This document shows positions 1 to 8,759 of a stretch of 20,000 nucleotides of DNA, in pieces. The notes under the pieces were generated by a model. The model did not search any database, was not told the DNA's origin, and worked only from the letters and a program-made list of their open reading frames with translations. The stretch is taken from positions 1 to 20,000 of the forward strand of contig JAWQFJ010020187.1 of assembly GCA_034096865.1 (NCBI GenBank), read 5' to 3'. Source of the stretch: Theodoxus fluviatilis. Taxonomy: Eukaryota; Mollusca; Gastropoda; Cycloneritida; Neritidae. The translations under genes and the position numbers were made by a program. Within the stretch, counting starts at the first letter, position 1; each line of letters begins with the position of its first letter.

Positions 1-83
1 TCATCATCTTCATCATCATCATCAGCAGCAGCAGCATTGTCATCAGCATTGTCATCATCAACGTCATCATCATCAATGTCATA
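1..83. repeat. TCA/CAG trinucleotide microsatellite
   Basis: Imperfect TCA/ATC triplets with an internal CAG run fill the first 83 bases. No exon signature is present. It lies in the intron upstream of the first visible calpain exon. Confidence 0.85.
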
Positions 84-144
84 ATTACCTCTACCAAGGA
101 GATTAGGATTTTAGTTGGTTGGTTGTTTGGTGCATTAGTTATTC

Positions 145-335
145 TGTGTGCAAATTAACTCCAACAGTTCTAAATGGATCTGATGAAATTTGGTGGAAGG
201 TCAGGATTTCACCCAAGGAACAACCCAGGAAAGTTTGGAGATGATCTGGTCTATAGTTTTGCAATTACAACCATAAAGAGAAAGTGTGGCTTCCTTTGCA
301 GGGGTTTGCACTCTCGGAGCGGTCCCTAGCTGTCA
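145..335 (+). repeat. Dispersed invertebrate repeat fragment (unclassified)
   Basis: Two motifs, ATGGATCTGATGAAATTTGG near 174 and a GGTTTGCACTCTCGGAGCG block near 302, occur in order and at a spacing I recall from a very common unclassified repeat in invertebrate genomes. The link is from memory, not from an alignment. No reading frame of note is present and no ends or target-site duplication could be defined. An unrelated intronic sequence is the alternative. Confidence 0.4.
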
Positions 336-367
336 TGGTCATGTATTCACTGCTCTTGCCAAGGTCA

Positions 368-553
368 CAGTGGTGACAATGCCACTGGCATGTCAAAACA
401 CAGCCTCATTATGAAGCATGATCGGAGAACTATTGGAGCCGCTCGATGCCTCCCCCGTCAGCTGGAGCCCCGGCTACGGAGCTTGCGAGGCCTGCTCCAG
501 TGGTGACGATGTCAGTGGCCTGTTAAAACACAGCCTCATTATGAAGTATGATC
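368..553 (+). repeat. Direct duplication, two 56-bp copies 130 bp apart
   Basis: Bases 368-423 and 498-553 are near-identical direct copies. Both start CAGTGGTGAC, both contain AAAACACAGCCTCATTATGAAG, and only a few substitutions separate them. The second copy ends about 25 bases before the exon acceptor at 577-578, so the duplication reaches the branch-point region of that acceptor. Confidence 0.8.
452..503 (-). repeat. Dispersed repeat family X, copy in reverse orientation
   Basis: The + strand here matches the reverse complement of 16563-16640 and, more weakly, of 18902-18978. The shared core is AGCTGGA, CCC, GGCT, GAGCTT, then GGCCTGCTCCAGT. I do not recognise the family. It overlaps the 56-bp direct duplication. 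Confidence 0.6.
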
Positions 554-578
554 TCATGTAGCTGTTTCTTTCTCACAG

Positions 579-756
579 CATGCATGGTTCCTACGGAGCA
601 GTATACGGAGGGCAGCCTGGCGAAGCTTTCCTGGCTCTCACTGGCGGAGTCTCGGAGCGCATCGACTTTGAGGAGGACAATGTGAATGAGCTGGAGATCT
701 TCCAGCGTATTCAGAATGCCCTCAACAGCAGGTGTCTGGTCACCTGTGTGGTGCCA
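579..756 (+). CDS. Calpain-family cysteine protease, first visible exon (protease core)
   Basis: This exon encodes 59 complete codons of the calpain catalytic core, between the catalytic Cys (on an upstream exon outside the window) and the catalytic His. It begins at an acceptor preceded by GCTGTTTCTTTCTCACAG and ends at a GTGAGT donor at 757. The first base completes a split codon, so the upstream intron has phase 2; the downstream intron has phase 0. The ATG at 580 is internal and is not the start codon. The peptide has the conserved HGSYGAV then GG, followed about nine residues later by LTGGVSE, matching the HGSYEAL...DFTGGV block of calpains. After it come an acidic stretch (FEEDNVNE) and an IFQRIQNAL helix like the family's LFKIIQKAL helix. 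Calpains are cytosolic calcium-dependent proteases. The subtype cannot be assigned from this part. Confidence 0.95.
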
Positions 757-785
757 GTGAGTAGACAGCCTGATGTATATTTTGT

Positions 786-1282
786 ATGCATGCACATGCA
801 TACACACACACGTGCACACACACACACATGTACACACACAGGCATGCACACACACATACACCCACACACATACACATGAACACACATGCGCACACATACA
901 CACACATACATGCATATACACACATGCATGCACACACACACATACACACACACACATTCACACATGCACGCACATACACACATGCACACACATACACACA
1001 TGCACAAACACACACACTCACACATACACACACATACACACACATACATGCATATACACACATGCATGCACACACACACATACACACACACACATACACA
1101 CACATTCACACATGCACGCACATACACACATGCACACACATACACACATGCACATACACACACACTCACACATACACACACATACATGCACACATGCACA
1201 CACACACACACTCACATATACACACACATACACACACATACACACATACACACACATACACACACACATACATACACATACA

Positions 1283-1329
<47 letters not shown>

Positions 1330-1352
1330 ACTCACACATACAAATACACATG
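786..1352. repeat. CA-rich micro/minisatellite
   Basis: About 565 bp of (CA)n is interrupted by ATGCA, CATACA and CACTCA variants. A higher-order unit is present: a stretch of at least 55 bp starting at 901 recurs at 1039, giving a period of about 138 bp, with a partial third copy after about 1170. A purer (CA)n run occupies about 1285-1326. It starts 30 bases downstream of the exon's 5' splice site. All Cys/Val or His/Thr open frames here are repeat artefacts. Confidence 0.97.
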
Positions 1353-1932
1353 CACAAGCACCTTTTGGTCTATGGAAGAGGGCAAAATGGGCATCTGTAA
1401 TGGAACTGTTTCTGAATCGACAATAAGGCAATACATTCCTCAGATGTAATAAGACAAAAAGTGCTTAGTAAACTAATATATTGTAACGTATTTCAAACAT
1501 AACAGTAAACACACATCAAGGACTAACCAAATAAAGAAAGAGAGAGCAAAAAGGTGTTGAAATTGCACATCTGTCCTTCTGGCATTGATCCCTGTATATT
1601 GCTCTGTACTAGAAACTGCTGGAGTCTGAGCATGAGTTTAAAATGTCATCTTTGTGTTTGGAGTCAAATTGGTTGCAAAAGACATACATAGATAATAAGC
1701 AAAAAAAGTAACAGATGAATTAGTTAGGTAATTTCTACCTGTTACTAACTTGTATGAGGCAGTTGCCTCTCCGTTTATTCAGGAAAGATAATAGCCTGTG
1801 CTGAATTGATACCTCCGACATCAGCTGGATTGCTGTGGTTTTGGTGCTTTTGGAACCTCCTCCAGTGTATTGTGTTGGAGACTGATGTGAAGGTAGTATT
1901 CCTGTGTGTTAATGATGTTGTCTTGCTTTTAG
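1353..1932. other. Intron 1, unique A/T-rich remainder
   Basis: No exon, RNA gene or recognisable repeat is seen apart from a short GA-rich patch near 1535. The 3' end carries the acceptor TGTTGTCTTGCTTTTAG used by the next exon. Confidence 0.6.
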
Positions 1933-1998
1933 GACAAGTATGACGAAGTGGAGGGCCTTGTAGGAGGGCACGCCTACTCACTGAATGGCACCTGCAGT
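1933..1998 (+). CDS. Calpain protease exon with catalytic histidine
   Basis: This 66-base exon gives exactly 22 codons, with phase 0 introns on both sides. Acceptor CTTTTAG ends at 1932 and donor GTAAGT starts at 1999. The peptide contains GLVGGHAYSLNG, the calpain His block (G-L-V-x-G-H-A-Y-S-V-x-G); the catalytic His codon is 1969-1971. Read on into the next exon, the His-to-Asn distance is 25 residues, against 24 in mammalian conventional calpains, so no exon is missing in between despite the 6.7-kb intron. Because the exon is symmetric, skipping it would keep the frame and remove the catalytic His. Confidence 0.96.
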
Positions 1999-2203
1999 GT
2001 AAGTATGCTGTGTCTTGACACTGTTTTGTATTACTTGCTTTTTTACCTTGTATTTCCAAAGGGTTACATGGTTGTTTTTGCCCTTCTTCCAGTGGCCTAT
2101 TAATTAAAATGATACGATCTTGATCTCTGTGTCTGTCTCTCTTTCTATTTCTTTCTATGTATGTGTCTCTGTGTGTATGTGTGTGTATGACAAAAGTGAC
2201 TTG

Positions 2204-2695
2204 CGCGATGATTTGGATTTAAGTGAGAAAGAGTTGCGCAGTTCGTCGACCTCACTCTCTCGCCCGAGACCATCTTGATCCAGTGGCAGGACAGAGTCGA
2301 GACGGCTGGAGACAGAAACGGGTGCAGTGGATGGCCATGATGTCCTATGTGTCTTGTCATGCCCTTAGCGCTCCACAACGCTTTGCTGGGAATCGCCTTC
2401 TTGACCGTTGACCATCTAGTGGTTCCTCCGCTCAGTCCGCCGAATCCAGTCTTCACGTGCTTAGGTAGACATACCTAGATCACCGAGGGTTCGAGACCCG
2501 TCGGCTACCCTCACCAGGTTTAGCCAGCCAGTCGAAGCTGTTGCCCGGGGTGTGGCCACTGCGCACGCTACAGTTTCTAGGAGCCACTGGTGAGAGCTGG
2601 GTGACAAGGGGGGACCAAAGGTGGACGAACTACTCCCATAGAGAGCACGACGTGTACCTCCACCAGAGGTACTACCCCTCCTTGAGCACCCCATA
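2204..2695. repeat. GC-rich unclassified interspersed sequence, possibly SINE-like
   Basis: This block is clearly more GC-rich than the surrounding intron and ends where the LINE homology begins. GGTTCGAGACC at about 2488-2498 resembles a pol III box B, but no convincing A box or tRNA fold was found. No protein homology is recognised in any frame, and the open frames overlapping it look incidental. It may be a SINE, the non-coding part of another element, or a rearranged piece of the adjacent LINE. Confidence 0.4.
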
Positions 2696-3176
2696 CACCC
2701 CTGATGCAGTCACAGCTTCGCTGGGCAGGGCACGTAGTCCGGATGCCAGACGAGAGACTGCCAAAGAGACTCTTCTATGGCGAGCTCCAGCATGGCCAGC
2801 GGTCCCACGGTGGGCAAAAGAAGCGCTTCAAAGACACCCTGAAAGCTTCACTGAAAGCTTTTGCCATCAATCCAGACACGTGGGAACGGGCTGCAATGGA
2901 CCGATCCACCTGGCGCTCTTCCATCCACAAAGGTGCCAAGACATGCGAGGCAAACAGGATCACTGCCGCAGAAAAGAAGAGGCAAGCCCGCAAGGCCCAT
3001 GCTGTCAACCCCCCTGGAGACGTCCCACTTGTCCCATGTCCCTTCTGTTCCCGAACCTTCCGTGCCAGGATCGGCCTCGTTAGCCATCTGCGCACACACA
3101 GACAGAACCAGTCCCAGCAACCCCCCGGATGACTAGAGTGGTCCTCGTCGACTCGACGGACGAACAACAACAATGT
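2696..3176 (+). mobile_element. 5'-truncated non-LTR retrotransposon (LINE), C-terminal RT tail
   Basis: From 2701 the frame reads LMQSQLRWAGHVVRMPDERL, the L-R-W-A-G-H-V-x-R-M motif found after the reverse transcriptase domain of many animal LINEs. It continues through FKDTLKASLKAF, a W-x(5)-DRSTWRSSIHKGA block and a Lys/Arg/Ala-rich stretch. It ends with a C2H2 finger (CPFC, 12 residues, H, 3 residues, H) and a stop at about 3130. An in-frame TGA at 2683 and loss of homology upstream show 5' truncation. The 3' end leads into a TG repeat. With about 143 residues left, it has no endonuclease or RT core and cannot be autonomous. The exact clade is not assignable here. Confidence 0.85.
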
Positions 3177-3259
3177 GTGTGTGTCAGGCTGGTTGGCTGT
3201 CCTGTCTGTTTGTTCCATCTGTCTGTCTGCCCACCTCCTTTGTGTGTTTCTTTGTATGA

Positions 3260-3299
<40 letters not shown>

Positions 3300-3408
3300 A
3301 CGTGTGCATGTCTGTCAGTGTCTGTTAGTGTCTGTTAGTGTCTGTTAGTGTCTGCCCTGTCCTGTCCTGTCCTGTCTTGTCTTGTCTTGTCTTGTCTTGT
3401 CTGTCTGT
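3165..3408. repeat. TG microsatellite followed by 10-mer and pentamer ladders
   Basis: TGTGTG starts right at the LINE 3' end, and a pure (TG)n run occupies about 3258-3298. It is followed by a TCTGTTAGTG-type 10-mer repeated four times (3311-3350), (CCTGT)n at about 3356-3375, (CTTGT)n at about 3376-3400, and CTGT repeats. It lies in the intron after the His exon and is complementary to the CA repeat in the intron before it. Confidence 0.95.
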
Positions 3409-4575
3409 CACTTGATCATTAATTTGTTGATTCATTGATGCTGATGTTTTTAATCTGTATTATTTTGACTCATTTGTGAGCATGCCAAAGAAAAATGGGG
3501 CTAGGTTGAACATTTTCATCAGTGACTTTTTTCTCACTTTCTTAAAACTTGGACAGTTATCCTGAAAAAAACACACCCTAAATTGGGAAAAAAATAGTCT
3601 GTTTTTTAAAAGTTGTTACCTGTCCAAATTTTCAATTTTTAAAATTGTGTCTGTGCTGTTATTCCTTTGCTTGTAGTGCATGTGGATCAAGTGAGCTGTG
3701 CCCTCTGCCCCCTGTAGGCAGGTTGTGTTCCCCCAAACGTTAAAATGGCAAAGTTTTCTCTGGAATCCGCTTTCCTGTCAAGGGTCCCCCCGAATCAAGA
3801 CCAGGAATGGCAGTTGACAGGCAGTACACCAACAAAGACTTGCCTATAATCAAGAGTGCTTGTTACAGGTCTCTGAGGGCTGATGCCAAACAGTGATCAG
3901 TTTATTCCACAGTTGTAGCCAAGACATGAGTACAATGTAGATAAACTGCTTGAAATTCATATCCAAGTGTATGAAGTGGCCTCTATTGTTTTCTTCAGAA
4001 AGAAAAGTGAATGTAAGCTTTTTACTCATTTTTTTAAAAAGCCCCCTCCCCCCCAAAAAAAACAAACAAACAAAAAAAACACTCAAAAACAACTCCAAAA
4101 CATAGTTGCATACCCCCTTTTATTGACATTTTCCCCCCTAAGCTGATATTAAGGGTAGGCATGTTTGCATGTAGTGTCATCAGTAGATTAACATTATGGA
4201 AAAAAATATTTCTCTCTCACCCCTGCATAATAATCATGCCATTCATTGAAAAAATATGCTGACCGTCTATGTGTGATTGTCTGATGCAGTGGGGATTAAC
4301 ATTTTGAGCAAGACATAAGCTAGATTTCTAGTTTTGTTTATATTTTAACCCACTGATTTTAGTTCATATGATATACATAATTTTAAAAAATTTAATGAAA
4401 AAAAGATGTGATGTCATAGATATAAAGCACTTCCTTTCCCCACCCTCCCTCTCACGCAGGTAGAGGGAGAAAACTGAATCTGCATTGGAACCTCTGAATT
4501 ATCTCTTGTGTTCATGTTGCTGCCTGAGGTGGTTGAGTGAAGAATGGATACACCACTCAGGAGTACAACAGGGTA
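3409..4575. other. Intron 2, A/T-rich sequence without recognised feature
   Basis: Several A and T homopolymer runs occur (for example near 3590, 4050 and 4385). No exon, RNA gene or known repeat is seen. A minus-strand open frame at 3850-4098 has no family resemblance and crosses an A-rich tract. Confidence 0.55.
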
Positions 4576-7500
4576 CCTGTGACAGCAGTGAAGGCACTGT
4601 AGAGCTATGAAGCCTTGATGTGACTTTGAGTTTGAGCCAGCTTTGGATCTAGTTAATCCTGTGACAGCAGTGATGGCAGGCTGTAGGGCTATGGAGCCTT
4701 GATGTGACTTTGAGTTTGAGCCAGCTTTGGGTCTAGTTAATCCTGTGACAGCAGTGATGGCACTGTAGAGCTCGATGAAGCCTTGATGTGACTTTGAGTT
4801 TGAGCCAGCTTTGGATCTAGTTAATCCTGTGACAGCAGTGATGGCAGGCTGTAGGGCTATGGAGCCTTGATGTGACTTTGAGTTTGAGCCAGCTTTGGGT
4901 CTAGTTAATCCTGTGACAGCAGTGATGGCACTGTAGAGCTATGAAGCCTTGATGTGACTTTGAGTTTGAGCCAGCTTTGGATCTAGTTAATCCTGTGACA
5001 GCAGTGATGGCAGGCTGTAGGGCTATGGAGCCTTGATGTGACTTTGAGTTTGAGCCAGCTTTGGGTCTAGTTAATCCTGTGACAGCAGTGATGGCACTGT
5101 AGGGCTATGGAGCCTTGATGTGACTTTGAGTTTGAGCCAGCTTTGGATCTAGTTAATCCTGTGACAGCAGTGATGGCAGGCTGTAGGGCTATGGAGCCTT
5201 GATGTGACTTTGAGTTTGAGCCAGCTTTGGGTCTAGTTAATCCTGTGACAGCAGTGATGGCACTGTAGAGCTATGAAGCCTTGATGTGACTTTGAGTTTG
5301 AGCCAGCTTTGGGTCTAGTTAATCCTGTGACAGCAGTTATGGCACTGTAGAGCTATGAAGCCTTGATGTGACTTTGAGTTTGAGCCAGCTTTGGATCTAG
5401 TTAATCCTGTGACAGCAGTGATGGCACTGTAGAGCTATGAAGCCTTGATGTGACTTTGAGTTTGAGCCAACTTTGGGTCTAGTTAATCCTGTGACAGCAG
5501 TGATGGCACTGTAGAGCTATGGAGCCTTGATGTGACTTTGAGTTTGAGCCAGCTTTGGGTCTAGTTAATCCTGTGACAGCAGTGATGGCACTGTAGAGCT
5601 ATGGAGCCTTGATGTGACTTTGAGTTTGAGCCAGCTTTGGGTCTAGTTAATCCTGTGACAGCAGTTATGGCACTGTAGAGCTCTGGAGCCTTGATGTGAC
5701 TTTGAGTTTGAGCCAGCTTTGGGTCTAGTTAATCCTGTGACAGCAGTGATGGCACTGTAGAGCTATGGAGCCTTGATGTGACTTTGAGTTTGAGCCAGCT
5801 TTGGGTCTAGTTAATCCTGTGACAGCAGTTATGGCACTGTAGAGCTATGGAGCCTTGATGTGACTTTGAGTTTGAGCCAGCTTTGGGTCTAGTTAATCCT
5901 GTGTCAGCAGTGATGGCACTGTAGAGCTATGGAGCCTTGATGTGACTTTGAGTTTGAGCCAGCTTTGGGTTTAGTTAATCCTGTGACAGCAGTTATGGCA
6001 CTGTAGAGCTCTGGAGCCTTGATGTGACTTTGAGTTTGAGCCAGCTTTGGGTCTAGTTAATCCTGTGTCAGCAGTGATGGCACTGTAGAGCTATGGAGCC
6101 TTGATGTGACTTTGAGTTTGAGCCAGCTTTGGGTCTAGTTAATCCTGTGACTGCAATGAAGGCACTGTAGAGCTATGGAACCTTGATGTGACTTTGAGTT
6201 TGAGCCAGCTTTGGGTTTTAATTAATCCTGTGACTGCAATGAAGGCACTGTAGAGCTCTGGAGCCTTGATGTGACTTTGAGTTTGAGCCAGCTTTGGGTC
6301 TAGTTAATCCTGTGACAGCAGTGATGGCAGGCTGTAGGGTTATGGAGCCTTGATGTGACTTTGAGTTTGAGCCAGCTTTGGGTTTAGTTAATCCTGTGAC
6401 TGCAATGAAGGCACTGTAGAGCTCTGGAGCCTTGATGTGAGTTTGAGTTTGAGCCAGCTTTGGGTCTAGTTAATCCTGTGACAGCAGTGATGGCAGGCTG
6501 TAGAGCTCTGGAGCCTTGATGTGACTTTGAGTTTGAGCCATCTTTGGGTCTAGTTAATCCTGTGACAGCAGTGAAGGCACTGTAGAGCTCTGGAGCCTTG
6601 ATGTGACTTTGAGTTTGAGCCAGCTTTGGGTTTAGTTAATCCTGTGACAGCAGTGATGGCAGGCTGTAGGGCTCTGGAGCCTTGATGTGACTTTGAGTTT
6701 GAGCCAGCTTTGGGTCTAGTCAATCCTGTGACTGCAATGAAGGCACTGTAGGGCTATGGAGCCTTGATGTGACTTTGAGTTTGAGCCAGCTTTGGGTTTA
6801 GTTAATCCTGTGACAGCAGTGATGGCAGGCTGTAGGGCTATGGAGCCTTGATGTGACTTTGAGTTTGAGCCAGCTTTGGGTCTAGTTAATCCTGTGACAG
6901 CAGTGATGGCAGGCTGTAGGGCTATGGAGCCTTGATGTGACTTTGAGTTTGAGCCAGCTTTGGGTCTAGTTAATCCTGTGACAGCAGTGATGGCAGGCTG
7001 TAGAGCTATGGAGCCTTGATGTGACTTTGAGTTTGAGCCAGCTTTGGGTCTAGTTAATCCTGTGACAGCAGTGATGGCAGGCTGTAGAGCTATGGAGCCT
7101 TGATGTGACTTTGAGTTTGAGCCAGCTTTGGGTCTAGTTAATCCTGTGACAGCAGTGAAGGCAGGCTGTAGGGCTATGGAGCCTTGATGTGACTTTGAGT
7201 TTGAGCCAGCTTTGGGTCTAGTTAATCCTGTGACAGCAGTGATGGCAGGCTGTAGGGCTCTGGAGCCTTGATGTGACTTTGAGTTTGAGCCAGCTTTGGG
7301 TCTAGTTAATCCTGTGACAGCAGTGATGGCAGGCTGTAGAGCTATGGAGCCTTGATGTGACTTTGAGTTTGAGCCAGCTTTGGGTTTAGTTAATCCTGTG
7401 ACAGCAGTGATGGCAGGCTGTAGGGCTCTGGAGCCTTGATGTGACTTTGAGTTTGAGCCAGCTTTGGGTTTAGTTAATCCTGTGACAGCAGTGATGGCAG

Positions 7501-7648
7501 GCTGTAGGGCTCTGGAGCCTTGATGTGACTTTGAGTTTGAGCCAGCTTTGGGTCTAGTTAATCCTGTGACAGCAGTGAAGGCACACTGTAGGGCTATGGA
7601 GCCTTGATGTGGCTTTGAGTTTGAGCCAGCTTTGGGTCTAGTTAATCC
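4576..7648. repeat. Intronic satellite/minisatellite, about 37 copies of an 82/84-bp unit
   Basis: I counted 37 copies of the core GAGTTTGAGCCA, matching 3,073 bases at about 83 bp each. Two unit types exist. The 82-bp type has GGCACTGTAGAG. The 84-bp type has GGCAGGCTGTAGGG, a 2-base insertion. Units 1-8 mostly alternate the two types (dimer of about 166 bp), units about 9-20 are nearly all 82-bp, and units about 26-36 nearly all 84-bp. The first unit starts after GGGTAC at 4575 and the last decays at TTAATCCCC. Units abut with no spacers, which excludes a CRISPR array. The 84-bp units are 28 codons long, which produces a periodic minus-strand open frame at 6716-7681. Confidence 0.97.
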
Positions 7649-7872
7649 CCAGGGAATGGAGATAGTGCTAGTATCTGACACTGTGCTTCCAATCTCTTGT
7701 GTCTGTTTCTGTGCTCGTCATCATACTCCAGTGATATTTATTGTGGTCAAATGGTCGCCTTAAGCCCAAGATGTTGAATTGGAATGATAAGTTGCTGTAT
7801 TAAAAACTCTATTGAACTTGATTGTTTCACATAAGTTTGGGGTAACAAGGGCACACATTGCATTCAATCAGT

Positions 7873-8085
7873 TTATGGCATAAAGTCATTATGATCGCAT
7901 CTTTAAAAAGGTTGGAATTGATAAATAAAGTGAGTTAACATGATTGTCACAGAGGGATTTGTTTTGGTATTTACAAGTACTTCCATGATTTATGGCATGA
8001 AGTCATTGTGATAGAATTATTTTTAAAAGTTATCATAATTGCCACAAAGGGAATTCTATTGTATTTACCAGTGCTCCCATGATTG
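7873..8085 (+). repeat. Diverged tandem duplication, period about 117 bp
   Basis: Unit A (7873-7989) and unit B (7990-8085) share, in order, TTATGGCAT, AAGTCATT, a T/A-rich middle, CACA(A/G)AGGGA, GTATTTAC, and TCCATGATT or CCCATGATT. Unit B is shorter by small deletions. SINE-like copy 1 is inserted exactly at the end of unit B. Confidence 0.7.
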
Positions 8086-8522
8086 ACATGCTACCTGTGG
8101 GCTGGGGGTAAGAATAGACCCCCTGCATCTCCCTATGCAATTTGTAGGAGGTGGATAAGTAGGGACATCATGATTTTGACTCTTTCTAACCAGCTCCAGT
8201 TTTTAAAAATATAAATCAATGGCCTTACATAGCCTATGAGGACTAATAGGCTGTAAACATCCATCCATTCATCCATCCACCCACCCATCCCATCCCATCC
8301 CATCCCATCCCATCCCATCCCATCCCATCCCATCCCATCCCTCCCCTCCCCTCCCCTCCCCTCCCCTCCCCTCCCCTCCCCTCCCCTCCCCTCCCCTCCC
8401 CTCCCCTCCCCTCCCCTCCCCTCCCCTCCATCCACCCATCCACCCATCCATCCATCCATCCATCCATCCATCCATCCATCCATCCATCCATCCATCCATC
8501 CATCCATCCATCCATCCATTTA
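8086..8522 (+). mobile_element. SINE-like element, copy 1, with expanded CATC-type tail
   Basis: The body (8086 to about 8261) aligns throughout with the copies at 11154 and 18290: GGGGTAAGAAT, CTCCCTA, TAGGGACATC, GGCCTTACATAGCCT, ATAGGCTGTAAA. It is the most diverged copy. The 3' tail runs from about 8262 to 8522. A 10-bp target-site duplication, CCCATGATTG, flanks it at 8076-8085 and 8523-8532. The tail plus target-site duplication point to retrotransposition, and the common 5' end in three copies points to a full-length short element. The family name and partner LINE are not known to me. Confidence 0.8.
8262..8521. repeat. CATC / CATCC / CTCCC / CATC compound microsatellite
   Basis: Order: (CATC)n, (CATCC)n at about 8284-8339, (CTCCC)n at about 8340-8428, then (CATC)n at about 8445-8520. 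It is the expanded 3' tail of SINE-like copy 1. The minus strand of the middle block carries evenly spaced GGGG runs, a strong G-quadruplex-type pattern. Met-Asp-Gly-Trp open frames on the minus strand are artefacts. Confidence 0.97.
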
Positions 8523-8670
8523 CCCATGATTGGCCCAGGAGCACATTAATAAAACCAAACCACAATATCAAGTACAGTTCTGTCCTTATCCTGATTAGAG
8601 AAATAGAGACGTCTTGCAGAAATGATGAAGTCTCCATACACCACATTTCCCCCCAATTTTTGCATTGCAG

Positions 8671-8759
8671 GTTGAGGACGACAGCGGACAGAGGATCCGC
8701 CTGATGCGAGTGCGGAATCCGTGGGGCCACACGGAGTGGAAGGGCGCCTGGTCTGATGG
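8671..8759 (+). CDS. Calpain protease exon with catalytic asparagine
   Basis: The acceptor TTTTTGCATTGCAG ends at 8670 and the donor GTACGC starts at 8760. The exon has 29 codons plus two bases (GG), so the upstream intron is phase 0 and the downstream one phase 2. The peptide includes [21 protein letters not shown], corresponding to the calpain block L-x-R-x-R-N-P-W-G-x-x-E-W-x-G-x-W-S-D. The catalytic Asn codon is 8716-8718 and the conserved Trp follows two residues later. All family-defining residues are intact, so the locus looks like a functional protease gene and not a pseudogene or a catalytically dead homologue. The exon starts with a VEDDSGQ turn in the expected position between the His and Asn strands. 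Confidence 0.97.

Noticed and set aside
580..582. ATG at 580 as the calpain start codon
   Set aside because: The calpain core needs the Cys exon upstream, and the homologous HGSY block is internal in the family. The exon starts one base earlier at a good acceptor.
523..1449. Cys/Val-rich and His/Thr-rich open frames on both strands, resembling metal-binding or keratin-like proteins
   Set aside because: They are translations of (CA)n/(TG)n repeat in several frames at once.
2480..2510. tRNA gene or tRNA head at GGTTCGAGACC
   Set aside because: Only a box B-like string is present. The T stem has mismatches and no anticodon arm, D arm or acceptor stem could be folded around it.
2541..3083. 180-residue plus-strand open frame
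   Set aside because: It is a shadow frame over the LINE tail and the GC-rich repeat, with no recognisable motif. The LINE frame explains the sequence.
2704..3132. Host zinc-finger gene with a C2H2 finger
   Set aside because: The LRWAGHV motif, the DRSTWRS block and the terminal finger together are the tail of a LINE ORF, truncated at its 5' end with a stop just upstream.
4576..7648. CRISPR-like regular array
   Set aside because: Units are 82/84 bp and abut directly. There are no unique spacers, and the context is a eukaryotic intron.
6716..7681. Minus-strand 321-residue open frame made of 28-residue repeats, looking like a repeat protein
   Set aside because: It lies entirely in the intronic satellite, antisense to the calpain gene. 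The 84-bp unit is a multiple of three, so any stop-free frame stays open; it breaks where 82-bp units occur. No signal or family motif is present.
8133..8730. Met-Asp-Gly-Trp and Gly-Glu-Arg repeat proteins on the minus strand
   Set aside because: They are translations of the CATC/CTCCC microsatellite and run into the catalytic-Asn exon on the wrong strand.
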